A stretch of DNA of 64,000 nucleotides from Venturia oleaginea (Eukaryota > Ascomycota > Dothideomycetes > Venturiales > Venturiaceae): assembly GCA_013176395.1 (NCBI GenBank), contig JABMLP010000006.1:744001-808000 (forward strand), in the 5' to 3' direction. The position numbers and the translations under genes were made by a program. The first letter of the stretch is position 1. Every line of letters begins with the position of its first letter. Positions 45,854 through 56,002 of this stretch are shown in pieces. The notes below the pieces were generated by a model. It was not told the origin of the DNA, ran no database searches, and was given only the letters and a program-made list of their open reading frames with translations.

Positions 45854-47428
45854 GGTAGAGGAGACGGGTGTGAAGGCTTTGAGTTGAGCATTAATGTTGC
45901 TGGAAATACCGACTTTTAAAGATATCGGCTACGGTGTTCAGAAGCTATATAAATATAGAGGCCTCCAGAGTCGAAATCTGAGCCTGTACGAGGCGGAGGC
46001 TACGAACCTGTATTCATCTCGCCACATCTCAGATGTAGGGCAGTGACCAGAGCCGATCAGATCAACGCACGCTCGTGGTGGTTGCCCGTCGTCGCACTCG
46101 CGCAGCAAGAGGCCACGTCGCACCACGACCGTACCGCGAGCACACCATCGCCGAAAAGGCCCAGACACACCGGCAACAACAGGATCAATCAAACAAACGT
46201 AAAGAACGACCTCCCACGTACCAGGCGAGCATCGAGCCGTCCTCGACCTCTATCCTCCTCCGCACGATATCGCGATAAAACCCTTCAACCCTACACGGAC
46301 AGAAAACTAGGTACGGAACTAGATTGGTCCTCCAGGGTGCCATCAACAAACAGTAGGGAAGAACTTCTAAGGCGGAAAGAAGATGATAGGAGGATTCTTG
46401 GGTGCCCTTTCGGATAAGGGCGAGAGGCATGCGGATACAGGCGGGCGAAGGCACGGTACAGACACGGTATAAGCACGGAGGAACAGTAAAGAAGTAGATA
46501 ACGAATTCAGGCTTGAATTTAGATCAAGAATAATGGGCACATACAGAAAGTCATCGCCAGGAAAAGGCGAGCAACAGTTACAGAATAACCGCTCCCACCC
46601 AGGCCCGCCTGGGTACGGTTAAAATGCAGTCACTCTACACAGAGGTGTTACGACACGGTTTTGGAGCAATCGACCTCGCTATAGTGTTGACCCGAATAGC
46701 ACTCAGAGACAAGCAGAAAGGGAAGGGAGAGGCCGACTAGTCCGGTTATCAAACTTCCCAGGAAAGAAACAGAGGGGAATTTTCCATGTCTTTGGTCTCA
46801 CATGGTTTTATACCCCTTGTAAATACAGTGGATGTTGGCACAGGCACATCAGAGCCCTACATACAACAATAAATCCTGATTATTATATAAATATAGATTG
46901 TCGTTATGCACCCCTGCACATGTTATATGGTATCGTGATTCGGGACATGAATACGTGTCCACACGGTATTGCGCTTTCCAAGTGATGGGGACGATTCTCG
47001 TAGAATCCAGTTGAAGTTGTTAGAAGCCAAGAGGGTAACCGGACGATCAAACGTAGTGGTCCTAAAATGTACGAAAAGATGAGTAAAATATGGAAAAAGA
47101 TATGCTATCCTTCTCAGTCTCCGACTTTTTGAGTTGAAAACCCTCGAAATCGTCCTCAATCACTTGGAAAGTATTTAAGATTATAATACATTTTCGCCTG
47201 AGAGCGAATATCACGTTTCCCGGAAGAGCCACACAATCACTGCCAATCATGCATGTTAAACTACTGACCGTAAAGTACGCTTCCACCGAATCTGTAAGAC
47301 AAGACAAGACAAGACAAAAGAGAGAACGCCAAGCAAGCAAAGTCAGTCGAAGCTCTCGTTCACGAACCAACGCTGTCATCTTAAACACGCAACTACCAAG
47401 ATCCTCAATATTGAAGCAGGCCCCAAAC
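45854..47428. other. Gene-free region, possibly with LTR-retrotransposon remnants
   Basis: Only overlapping short frames. Around 46.04-46.42 kb a basic, Arg/Ser-rich frame resembles the linker before a gag zinc knuckle but lacks the CCHC residues. Near 46647 a TGTTACGACACGG sequence begins a stretch ending about 46870 in ATACAACA, which could be a decayed solo LTR; the ends do not form a clear TG...CA repeat pair. The call is tentative. Confidence 0.35.
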
Positions 47429-50400
47429 TTACAACTCCTTGAGCTGGACGATGCGCTGTGCAGCTTTCTCAAGGCCTTGCTTCTGCTCCTTGAGACGTAT
47501 GCGGCGCTCAGCTCGCACAGGGTCGTCGTCTAACAACTTCATGGCGTAGTCATAACCTATCCAGGTATTAGCATGCTTCTTTCTCGAACAGTGGGCCCCG
47601 ACGAAACCTCTCAACCTGAAATAAACATCGATAATCTCCTGGCAAGTCCAAAGATTGTTTTGCCAGAAGATTGTCGCTATCGATCTTGGTTTGAAAGTGT
47701 CAAACTGGTTTTAGCTGTAAGATGGAAGGACACAAATCACCAGCCTTTCGTGCTCGCACGAAGATAAACTTACAATCAGGCTCCGTCACTCTTAAGCCCT
47801 CCTCCAGATCATCCTGTAGGCCATTCCTCAATTTCAGAAACATATCAGCTTCAACGGCCTGACAGATGTTGTCTACAAAGCGGGAGGCAGCGATCTTGTA
47901 GTAGGCGCGAATCTTAGCCATCACCTTCACCTCGCGCGCGAAAGGATCTGGTCCAATCGTTTTATGGATGGTCGGAGCTTGGTCAGCGTTCCGACCCTTC
48001 TGCTCGCGAGACTCCGCAGAAGTAGTCTTGCCAGTCTGAACATCCAATTTGTCGAAATAACCCTCTGACCGCTCTTTGAAACGTGCTGTCTGAAAGAGCG
48101 CCAGTTCCAGCTCCTCAGCTCGATCCAAGCTCTCAACGTCGTTGGTGATCGGCTTTGTCAACTCTACACGTAAAGCTCGGGCGGCAATATTTAGCTCTAG
48201 TTCACCAACGTGTAATTCTACGAATATGCCAATGATTCGTATCATCTCCTTGAACAGAGCGGTGGTTTTCCATTCATTGAGTGTTACACTCAGAAGATTG
48301 CCCAGGGCTCCTCTGAGCGCCATTAGAACCGCCTTTAGGGGCACGCCCCAGTTGACAAGCGCCGAGAGAATGAGTCGATCAGTTGCCTTCGGCTCAATTG
48401 ATCCAGGAAGCACGGAGGCGTTGTGTTCGTCGAGTACGTTGCGAATCTCGTCCAAGCGGAAGCGCACTTTGAAACCGAGTGTAGTCACAATCAGATGGAG
48501 GTGGAGGTGGAGGGCGACGTGGTATTGATTTCTTAGCTCGCTTAGAAGGAGTCGCTGCCATTTCTTCGTCGCTATCAACCAGCGTAACGTATTCGGTAAT
48601 TCGATTTCGCTTCGAGGGAGTGAAAAAACCCGGCTGCTTCTTAACGGATTGCTGTGTAAGCGCTGGTGAGTTAGGTGTTGAAGCTGAGGGCTTGTACAGT
48701 GACTCGCTCACGAGGAGCGTTGGTCGTTGAGAAATGACTATATCGTCCAGGAAGGTCTTGCGTGCCTGTTTCCAGGACTTGGTTAGCTCATTAGGCTTGT
48801 TGCCATCAATTTTGGCGCGTAGTTGATGACAAAGTCGCCGAGAGCTTTATTGACCACGTGCAGGGCGTTCGCTGCTGGATCAGGCAGAGTCTTCAATTTC
48901 TCGTTGATCTCTCGAAGCCTCTCGTTGACGCGCTCCGCGATTGTTGGTAACGTTTCGAGAATAAGAGAAGCCAACTTCTCCGACAAAACTTTCTGCAATT
49001 TGCCGGTTCCCAGTCGATCCTCGAATCCCAAGAACCGATTGGTCCAAACTTCGGATGCGAAGAATTCAGCTTCCTGGGTACGGGCTTCAGCGTGGGTCCC
49101 ACCTTTTTTGAGATCCTGCTGGGAAGGCTGTTTAACAACGAAATAGCCACGACCTTTCGCAAAGGCTTCACCGCGCAGCACATCTAACCATTCTTCCACT
49201 CGGTCGTCGCTCTGTAACCGGTCAGGCTTGGTTAGGACGCCGATCGTTCGGTTGTTGGCATTCTCTTCGCTGAGGAGACCGGAGGCTTTGGAATTGTCAA
49301 TATCGCTCTCGAATGGAACCGCCAGGAGAACGAGGGTGTTGGGCTGTCCGGTATAATGGCGAACAAGTTCACGAACCAAGTTGATCGTATCTTTCCTACC
49401 CTGTGAAAAGTGTTAGTAAGTAGTCTACAGGTTTCGCAGCGGGGTCACTCATTGATTACGTTATTTATTACCCTCCAACCGACTCTGCTATACTAAACAC
49501 TTCCAGATCAAAGTCGATATCGCCAAAAAATTGGCGATTTGTTTTCCCCAATTATCAGAAATTTCGCGATATCGATCTTGATTTGAACAAGTGTTAATAA
49601 AAGGGGCATACGGCGTAGAAGGGCGATCAGTTCTTGAACCAAGCACTCAATTGGCTACCTAGCTGTGGCTTAGTAAAGTTGTACTTACGTCTCGACTCTG
49701 TGAAATGACTCCAGGCAAGTCATAAAAACTGAGGTTTGGGACATTGGGCGCCGAGATCTCCAGCGAAACAACGTTTGGAGAGAATTGCACATGGATGCTA
49801 TTGTCGGCACAATCCGGGCTCATGTATCGATGTGGTGGGCATTGGGGATTGAGTGTCGCAACCTGAGCGCGGCGAATTGTCGCCTCCAGCTCGTCCTTCG
49901 AATAGACCGTGCCGAATGGTGTTGTACTTGGCATGGCATTCTCTGCCCAAGGATGAAGTAGAATGCTTTTGAGTTCCGAACCCGGGGAATAGCTGAACTT
50001 TCTTATAAGCGTCACATTGCAGACCCAGCGGGCGTTTGTACTCTCGTCATTCTTCAGATTGATCTGAAAGGGGCAGCGGGTGCAGCATCCTGCGTCCCGG
50101 GGGACCTTGATTTCGGAGATTGCTTCGATGAGCGATGATTTGCCTGCTGGTTGATCCCCGACTACGACAATCTTACGTAACGGAACAGTGCTATCAATTC
50201 CATATGCAGAAAGCTCGTTGATAGCGGCAAGAAGAATTCGGGGTCGCTGTCCTAGCACGTGCAAAGGGTCACTGTTTTTAGCATCTGGTTGTGGTGTTGA
50301 GCGGATAGGGATATCTGATGATAAGCATGGTTAGTAAGTTCACTCGTCTCGTGTGAATTTAGGAAAAGAGGGTTACAGTTTGCTTACCAAGCCGTGTCTT

Positions 50401-50745
50401 GCCAGAACTGGATAATTTACTCCGATATAGCCAGACTTCTGGAACTTGGAAGAGAAGTTTTGCCAGAAATTTAGCGACATCGATCTCAATTTCAAGGTGC
50501 TGTATCAAAGTGAACTGATTCTTGGCGGACTAGGATCGATGAAGGGACTCTGATGTAACAATAACATGCTCACCATATGAAGTCGACGCTGAAGCCATCG
50601 GGGAACGATTGTCGTCCAGGCTTTCGGGTAGGGTGAGGGCGCGTGGGACATCTGCCATCGTCGCATCTTTGCGTTGAGTCGTCGGGTCACTGCTAGGTGA
50701 TGTCTTGATGATGGGCGACTGTCGGTTCTGCCCCTGCGATGTCAT
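47429..50745 (-). CDS. Dynamin-like large GTPase with three long introns and two apparent frame breaks
   Basis: Membrane-remodelling GTPase of the dynamin/Mx superfamily. Exons: 50574-50745, 49689-50314, 47774-49400 and 47429-47556; expected about 850 aa. GTPase motifs are GDQPAGKSSLIEAI (P loop), YDLPGVISQ (switch II) and GVLTKPDRL (TKPD). The stalk follows (FRLDEIRNVLDEHNASVLPG, IEPKATDRLILSALVNWGVP), and the last exon has the C-terminal helix DYAMKLLDDDPVRAERRIRL. The introns are 259, 288 and 217 bp against 44-70 bp in most other genes here, and share a common core. Within exon 3 the frame shifts near 48817 and back near 48470, each by one base and in opposite directions. The intervening 115 residues look coding in the shifted frame. 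The gene is therefore either newly inactivated or affected by two sequence errors. Confidence 0.8.
47557..47773 (-). repeat. Long intron 3 of the dynamin-like gene, introner-like element candidate
   Basis: 217 bp intron with donor GTAAGT, branch GCTAAT and acceptor GATAG. Its core (47657-47700, coding strand) reads AACCAAGATCGATAGCGACA then ATCTTCTGGCAAAAC, matching the cores of the other two long introns of this gene. A facing arm with TTGCCAGGAGATTATCGATG gives an imperfect hairpin. Confidence 0.75.
49401..49688 (-). repeat. Long intron 2 of the dynamin-like gene, introner-like element candidate
   Basis: 288 bp intron with donor GTAAGT, branch ACTAAC and acceptor CACAG. The core (49548-49597) reads AAATCAAGATCGATATCGCG then AAATTTCTG. 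A second arm (49501-49535) with GGCGATATCGACTTTGATCT pairs with it, forming a long stem typical of introner-like elements. Confidence 0.78.
50315..50573 (-). repeat. Long intron 1 of the dynamin-like gene, introner-like element candidate
   Basis: 259 bp intron with donor GTGAGC, branch ACTAAC and acceptor ATCAG. The core (50457-50501) reads AAATTGAGATCGATGTCGCT then AAATTTCTGGCAAAAC. Hairpin pairing is weaker than in introns 2 and 3. Confidence 0.75.
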
Positions 50746-51067
50746 GGCTGGGTATGCAGTGTAATGGTGCGTGGTGTGATGCGACTTGAAGGAATCCGTC
50801 GCGATGGTTGTGATTGTGGTGGAAGGAAGAACAAAGAAGGTCGAGGTGTTGTGACAAAACAACAAACAAATGTTGCTGCCTGGTACTAGCTCGAAATTTC
50901 AAGTGAAGTGGTGATTGAGGTTACTGAAGTGAAGTCGTGAGCGACCCGGCTGGGTTTACTGCTTGGGAATTGTAGTCGTGTCCAACTTAGTCCACCTATC
51001 CATCCAACGATAGCGTTTGATCAATTCCCAACAAGGTTCTGACCTCATTTGGAAAAACCTCTTACTC
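50746..51067. other. Short intergenic region between two minus-strand genes
   Basis: About 320 bp including the dynamin-like gene's promoter and the 3' end of the cupin gene. No other feature was recognised. Confidence 0.45.
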
Positions 51068-51784
51068 TCAATCATCTTCCATATAGATTGGCGCACCCAT
51101 CGTCGTTATCACATACCAACGATCCCATACTTCCTCTGGCAAAAACTCTTTTCTCACGCCTCTCATCCCACATAGGCTTCCTAGAAACGTCGCCAAGATA
51201 AGAACTACCCAAGTGAACCATGCTTCAATTTCTCGTATGCCAGGTAAAGCTTTTGACCAGATCCCGGTGTCCAACATCACCGGCCAATTGTCCAGCTTCC
51301 AAAAAACAAGGCATAGCCTCCACCATAGCAACCAGCCGTAAACTATCCTCCCAAATCTCGAGCCACTGGCTTTGATACTGCCCACGCCTTCCAGAACAGT
51401 TCCGTTCACGCACCAAAAGAAGACTTGTTTCTCGCCATCTGCAGGATCTGTTGATTCCACGACGACTACTTCATCACCAAAGGCAGCATCAGCGCGAGAC
51501 CATTCGTGTCTTGCACCCCGCGGCACGGTGACAGTAATGGCTTCGGACGAAGATTTGGCGTCGATGATTATCTCTTCCCCTTCCAGAATTACCTTCACTC
51601 TGCCTCGAAGGACACGAAGGTATTCAGTGTGAGTTTCGTGCCAATGGAGACCAGAGGACCAGATCGAGCCTGTCGGAAGAGTAATGTTGGTTTCGTGGGA
51701 GGTTGTTAGGTCGTAAATGACGGATTCAGGACCAGATCTCTCGATGATTTTGGTCGGGAAGAAGGCGGTCAATGGGTTTGGCAT
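51068..51784 (-). CDS. Cupin-domain protein with C-terminal membrane segments, 238 aa
   Basis: The N-terminal part has a small beta-barrel cupin with motif 1 as GLHWHETHTEYLRVLRGRVK (two metal-binding His, Glu and a further Gly) and motif 2 as VTVPRGARHEWSR. Such single-cupin proteins bind a metal and may be isomerases, dioxygenases or binding proteins. The C-terminal half contains at least two hydrophobic stretches (GWLLWWRLCLVFWKL and WFTWVVLILATFLGSLCG), so it is likely membrane-bound. The start at 51784 (MPNPLTAFFPTKIIE) was chosen over an in-frame start at 51841 because the extra residues look unrelated. It is divergent from the PMS1 gene. Its substrate cannot be inferred. Confidence 0.8.
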   Translation of the reverse strand: MPNPLTAFFPTKIIERSGPESVIYDLTTSHETNITLPTGSIWSSGLHWHETHTEYLRVLRGRVKVILEGEEIIIDAKSSSEAITVTVPRGARHEWSRADAAFGDEVVVVESTDPADGEKQVFFWCVNGTVLEGVGSIKASGSRFGRIVYGWLLWWRLCLVFWKLDNWPVMLDTGIWSKALPGIREIEAWFTWVVLILATFLGSLCGMRGVRKEFLPEEVWDRWYVITTMGAPIYMEDD

Positions 51785-52330
51785 TTTGGCTAAAGCAAAT
51801 GTATAGAGGAGGATATCAAGGGCGAGTATCCAGCAATGCAAGCAGATAAGTCGGAATTAAATACACGTCAGGCGTGGCTGGTTGTAATCGAATCGAATCG
51901 TATCGAGGCTAGTGGGTTTGACGGCAGTCAGCTTCACGGTAGTACTCAACGAAGTATTACCAAGGTGATTCTCAGTGTGCAAAGTTTCTCAAGATCAGAT
52001 CACACCAAAGATGGCCAAAGGATCCAATATTGTTCATCAGCTCGAATTTCGACTGGTGTTTTGATTATGTGCAACAATGACGAGCCGCTTTGAGTAGCCA
52101 ATTCAGCTCCCAAGTCAACAGAATTAACGAGCTAGATTCCTCTGGGACGCAATAGACATATTCCTGATGGAGTGGAGGCGGTGTTATTGGTAAGGAGTTC
52201 GAAACTTGGAGTGGTCGTACGTTGAAGAGGAACAGATGATCAGCAGACTTCGTGATTGTACGTACATCTGAGACCGACGCGCCGAAAACAATTGTTTGCC
52301 ACAATAACAACTATCTCAACGTGGACTGAG
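51785..52330. promoter_or_regulatory. Divergent promoter region between cupin and PMS1 genes
   Basis: 546 bp without convincing genes. It separates two genes transcribed in opposite directions and likely holds both promoters. No specific operator was identified. Confidence 0.4.
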
Positions 52331-55300
52331 ATGGCCACCATAAAGCCCATCGAGGCTCGCTCTGTACACCAAATCCAGTCCGGCCAAGTCATCGTTGACC
52401 TCTGCTCCGTTGTGAAAGAGCTGGTCGAGAACAGCCTTGATGCAGGCACAACATCGCTTGATATTCGTTTCAAAAACTACGGCCTCGAGTCGATTGAGGT
52501 GCAGGATAATGGCAGTGGCATTGCCCCCGAGGACTTTGATACCATTGGTTTGATAACCACCGTTCTCCAGGAAGTACAATAGCTAACCAACGTACTACAT
52601 AGCTCTCAAACACTACACATCCAAACTCTCCACCTACGATGACCTCACCTCCCTCCAGACCTTCGGTTTTCGCGGCGAAGCACTCTCCTCCCTCTGCGCC
52701 CTTGGCAAGATTCACATTGTGACGGCGACAGCCAGTGATGGACCCAAAGGCACGCGTCTCGACTTCGAAATCTCAGGGAAGATCAAGAGCAAATCAGTGG
52801 TGGCCAGTCAAAAAGGCACCATCGTCGCTGTAGAGGACATATTCAAGAACTTGCCTGTGAGGAGGAGAGAACTTGAGAAGAACATTAAAAGAGAATATGG
52901 CAAGGTCCTGGGACTTCTACATGCTTATACCTGCATCAGCACTGGCGTGAGGTTCACAGTGAGCAACCAACCGGCCAAGGGCAAGAAAGTCATTGCCTTT
53001 CAAACCAAGGCGAATCCTACCACTCGTGAGAATATCTCCAATGTCTACGGTGCAAAGACTATGCTTGCGCTTTTGCCACTTGACCTGAAGCTGGTGATGA
53101 ACCCTACAGCTGCTTCTACACAAAGCGCGAAGACTTGGGCCACCCAGGATGAGGCTGCTGAGCGAGATGTACGACTACTAGGCCATATCAGCCGACCTGT
53201 CGTGGGAGGAGGTCGTCAAACTCCAGATCGTCAAATGTTCTTCGTGAACTCCCGGCCATGCGCATTGCCACAAGTAGCGAAGGCGATCAATGAGGTCTAC
53301 AAGGGCTACAATATCACGCAATCTCCTTTTATCTTCGCCAATCTGAAACTGGATACAAATGCTTACGATGTCAATGTATCTCCGGACAAACGAACCATTC
53401 TTTTACACGATCAGACAGCATTGCTAGAAGCATTGAAGGCTTCACTAATTGACTTGTTCGAGTCTCACGATCAGAGCGTACCACAGGCTGCGCCACTCAG
53501 CAATCGAAAGCTGCCTGCTTTCAAGCCGCCCTCTGTAACACGAGAAAAGTCGATTGGGGGAGAAGAATCAGCCAGATTCGAAAGTCGTTCCGTGTCAAAG
53601 CAGCAAAGCATTCCCGGCGTCCCAAGTCAAACAGAACCGGCTAGCAGTGCTACAATATCGAGTTCCGAGCCTGGAAACCCTGATGGTGGCGTGCTTCAAC
53701 CATTTCTCACGCGCGACACCGAAGACAGAGACTCGGTAGACCGTGCCAATATCACTGTCGCAGCTGCAAAAAGAAGGCGTGAACTGGCAAAAACTGAAAG
53801 CCAACAGGAAGGCCTACAAGAGATAGTCCAGTCAAATGTACTGGGGCCGCCTGAACAGCCTCGCTCCGTTACAGGCCATGACTTGCCTAGACCGGTCCAA
53901 GACTTCAATGCCCGTCTGGGGGTTTCGGCGCAAGGCCAGCGAAAACTTCCTACATCCTTTGTGCGTGCAAGCGAGATCATTGACGACACAGACTTGATAT
54001 TGCCACTGCCTCCGAAGACACCTCGTCGTGAAGCAAGGCCTCACGAGGAATCTGATGCGGAGGACAGCATTCCTTCCGTGATCAACACGCCTAAGAAACT
54101 CACACCGGGCATTGTTCCAAATGCCTTTGACCGTATGAGACCAATGCGAACTCCGCAAGAGACTGCGACGGTCACAATAGGGAATCAGACAATCATAACG
54201 ACGCTAGGAACGCCAGAAGCAAAGCGACGTCGTATCCATACACCAAAATTTGATCTCGATGGACGCAAGCTCACCCAGCCAAGCCCTTTGTTTGTAAAAA
54301 GCCTGCGATCATTTGCAGCTCCTGGAACGCAAATGGCAGCTGATCCAAGCCAAGATCAGATTAACGAAGTTGGGGAGGGAGAAATCCCCGAGGCTGTTGC
54401 GGGCAACAGTCGAAGGACGGTTCCCACTTCTTCAACGACTGCCATGACTGAAGACTCTGAAATGCTGGATCTGAATGATGAGCCGGAGGTCCCACCTGCA
54501 AATCCAGCACTGTTTCTTGCCTCTGACGACGTCTCTGATAGCGAGTACATGGATGAAGCAGAGAAGAAAGCCAGAGATGAGGTGAGAGTAGCGAGGATGA
54601 TCGCCCTTGCTGAGGAGGCAGCAGCGAGACCTAGCAGCGATAATCTGAAACGGGCGAAATCTGTTCTAACCAATCGAAGAGTTAAGAAAGACTCCACGCT
54701 CAAGGTATTGCAGAAGATCCGTTACCCTGTCGCCCGGATTGAAAAAACTCTTCACGGCTTGACCAAAGCAATTCAAGCACACGCCACTACTGCTCTGGTC
54801 CTTGAGAAAGCTCGTTCCGAAGAAACACAAGCAGGTAACGCCGAGGAAAGGCTATCTCTTACTGTGTCCAAATCAGATTTCAAGGAAATGCGCATCATTG
54901 GTCAATTCAATCTCGGATTCATCCTTGCGATGCGACCTGCTGCCCCTTCTATTGGTAGGAAACGAAAGGACCAGCCTGTAAGCTCCCGATGGAGCGACGA
55001 GCTTTTCATCATCGATCAGCATGCTTCCGATGAAAAATACAACTTTGAACGTTTTCAAACCGAGACCATTATACAGAATCAGCCCCTTGTACATCCGCGC
55101 GTCTTGGAGCTTACTGTCATCGAGGAGGAGATCATTCAGAATTTCACGGGCGTGCTGCACAAGAACGGATTCAAAATCGAAACAGACCTCTCGGGAGACA
55201 CACCGGTTGGACAGCGTTGTCGATTGGTCAGCCTTCCAATGAGTCGAGAAGTTGTTTTTGATGCTCAGGATCTTGAAGAGCTCATCGCCTTGCTTAATGA

Positions 55301-55661
55301 GGGAGCTGGTATTAATGCAAGACCTAGCAAAGTTCGGAAGATGTTCGCTATGAGAGCCTGCAGGATTAGCATTATGGTTGGCAAGGCATTGACACAGCAA
55401 CAGATGCAGAAGGTTGTGAGGCATATGGGTGAGGTTGATAAGCCTTGGAGTTGTCCGCACGGAAGACCTACGATGCGACATCTTTATGGTATGGATCAGT
55501 GGAGCGGCTGGAAAGAGGGAGACGGTATACAAGGCCTAGGTGAGAAGACGAAGAAGACCGATTGGGCGACTTATGTCAAGAAAGGGAAGAAGAGTGGTGT
55601 GCTGAGCAAAGGAGCGAAGGTGAAGGACGATCCGAAGAAATGGTTGTTTACACAGAGCTAG
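52331..55661 (+). CDS. PMS1: DNA mismatch repair MutL homologue PMS1 (PMS2 type)
   Basis: Works with MLH1 as MutL-alpha; its endonuclease nicks the new strand after MutS detects a mismatch. Two exons, 52331-52547 and 52603-55661, with a 55 bp intron, give 1,091 aa. GHKL ATPase motifs: KELVENSLDAG (residues 29-39), DNGSGI (59-64) and FGFRGEALSSL near 95-105. The middle of the protein is an unstructured linker. The C-terminal metal-dependent endonuclease motif reads DQHASDEKYNFE near residue 877, with ACRISIMVGKAL and CPHGRPTMRHL following, which are characteristic of eukaryotic PMS1/PMS2 rather than MLH1. Length is normal for filamentous fungi. The open frame is intact, so this repair gene appears functional despite damage in several neighbours. 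Confidence 0.95.
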
Positions 55662-56002
55662 GAACTTTGATCAAAATTTCAGGAGGGGGAAACAGTTCGG
55701 TATATTCAAGAACTTTGGACCAATTTAGCCTGTTCGGATGTTCATTGGTGTGCTAGACATCAAGCAGTACTAATGGTCTAAAGGTCCCTCGCACAAAATC
55801 ACCCGGAACCCGCAACACACCCTCGTCTTGGCATCAACAGGGATGCGTTGCAGGAAGTCTAGGTCCTCTAGGATCTGACACAATTGCTCGACTATTTCTC
55901 GTATCATTCAAATTATTATGGATCAAGACAATAACACTATTCTCATAGGATCATTTGAAGAGAAGCTCACGTATAGGAAACTAAAAAAAGAAACTATTCT
56001 TA
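55662..56002. other. PMS1 3' flank up to the Fot1-like element
   Basis: 340 bp with no gene. It ends at the TA target site (56001-56002) of the following transposon, which inserted about 340 bp downstream of the PMS1 stop. Confidence 0.5.

Noticed and set aside
54873..55532. Minus-strand open frame of 219 codons
   Set aside because: Antisense to the conserved PMS1 endonuclease domain; no motif of its own.
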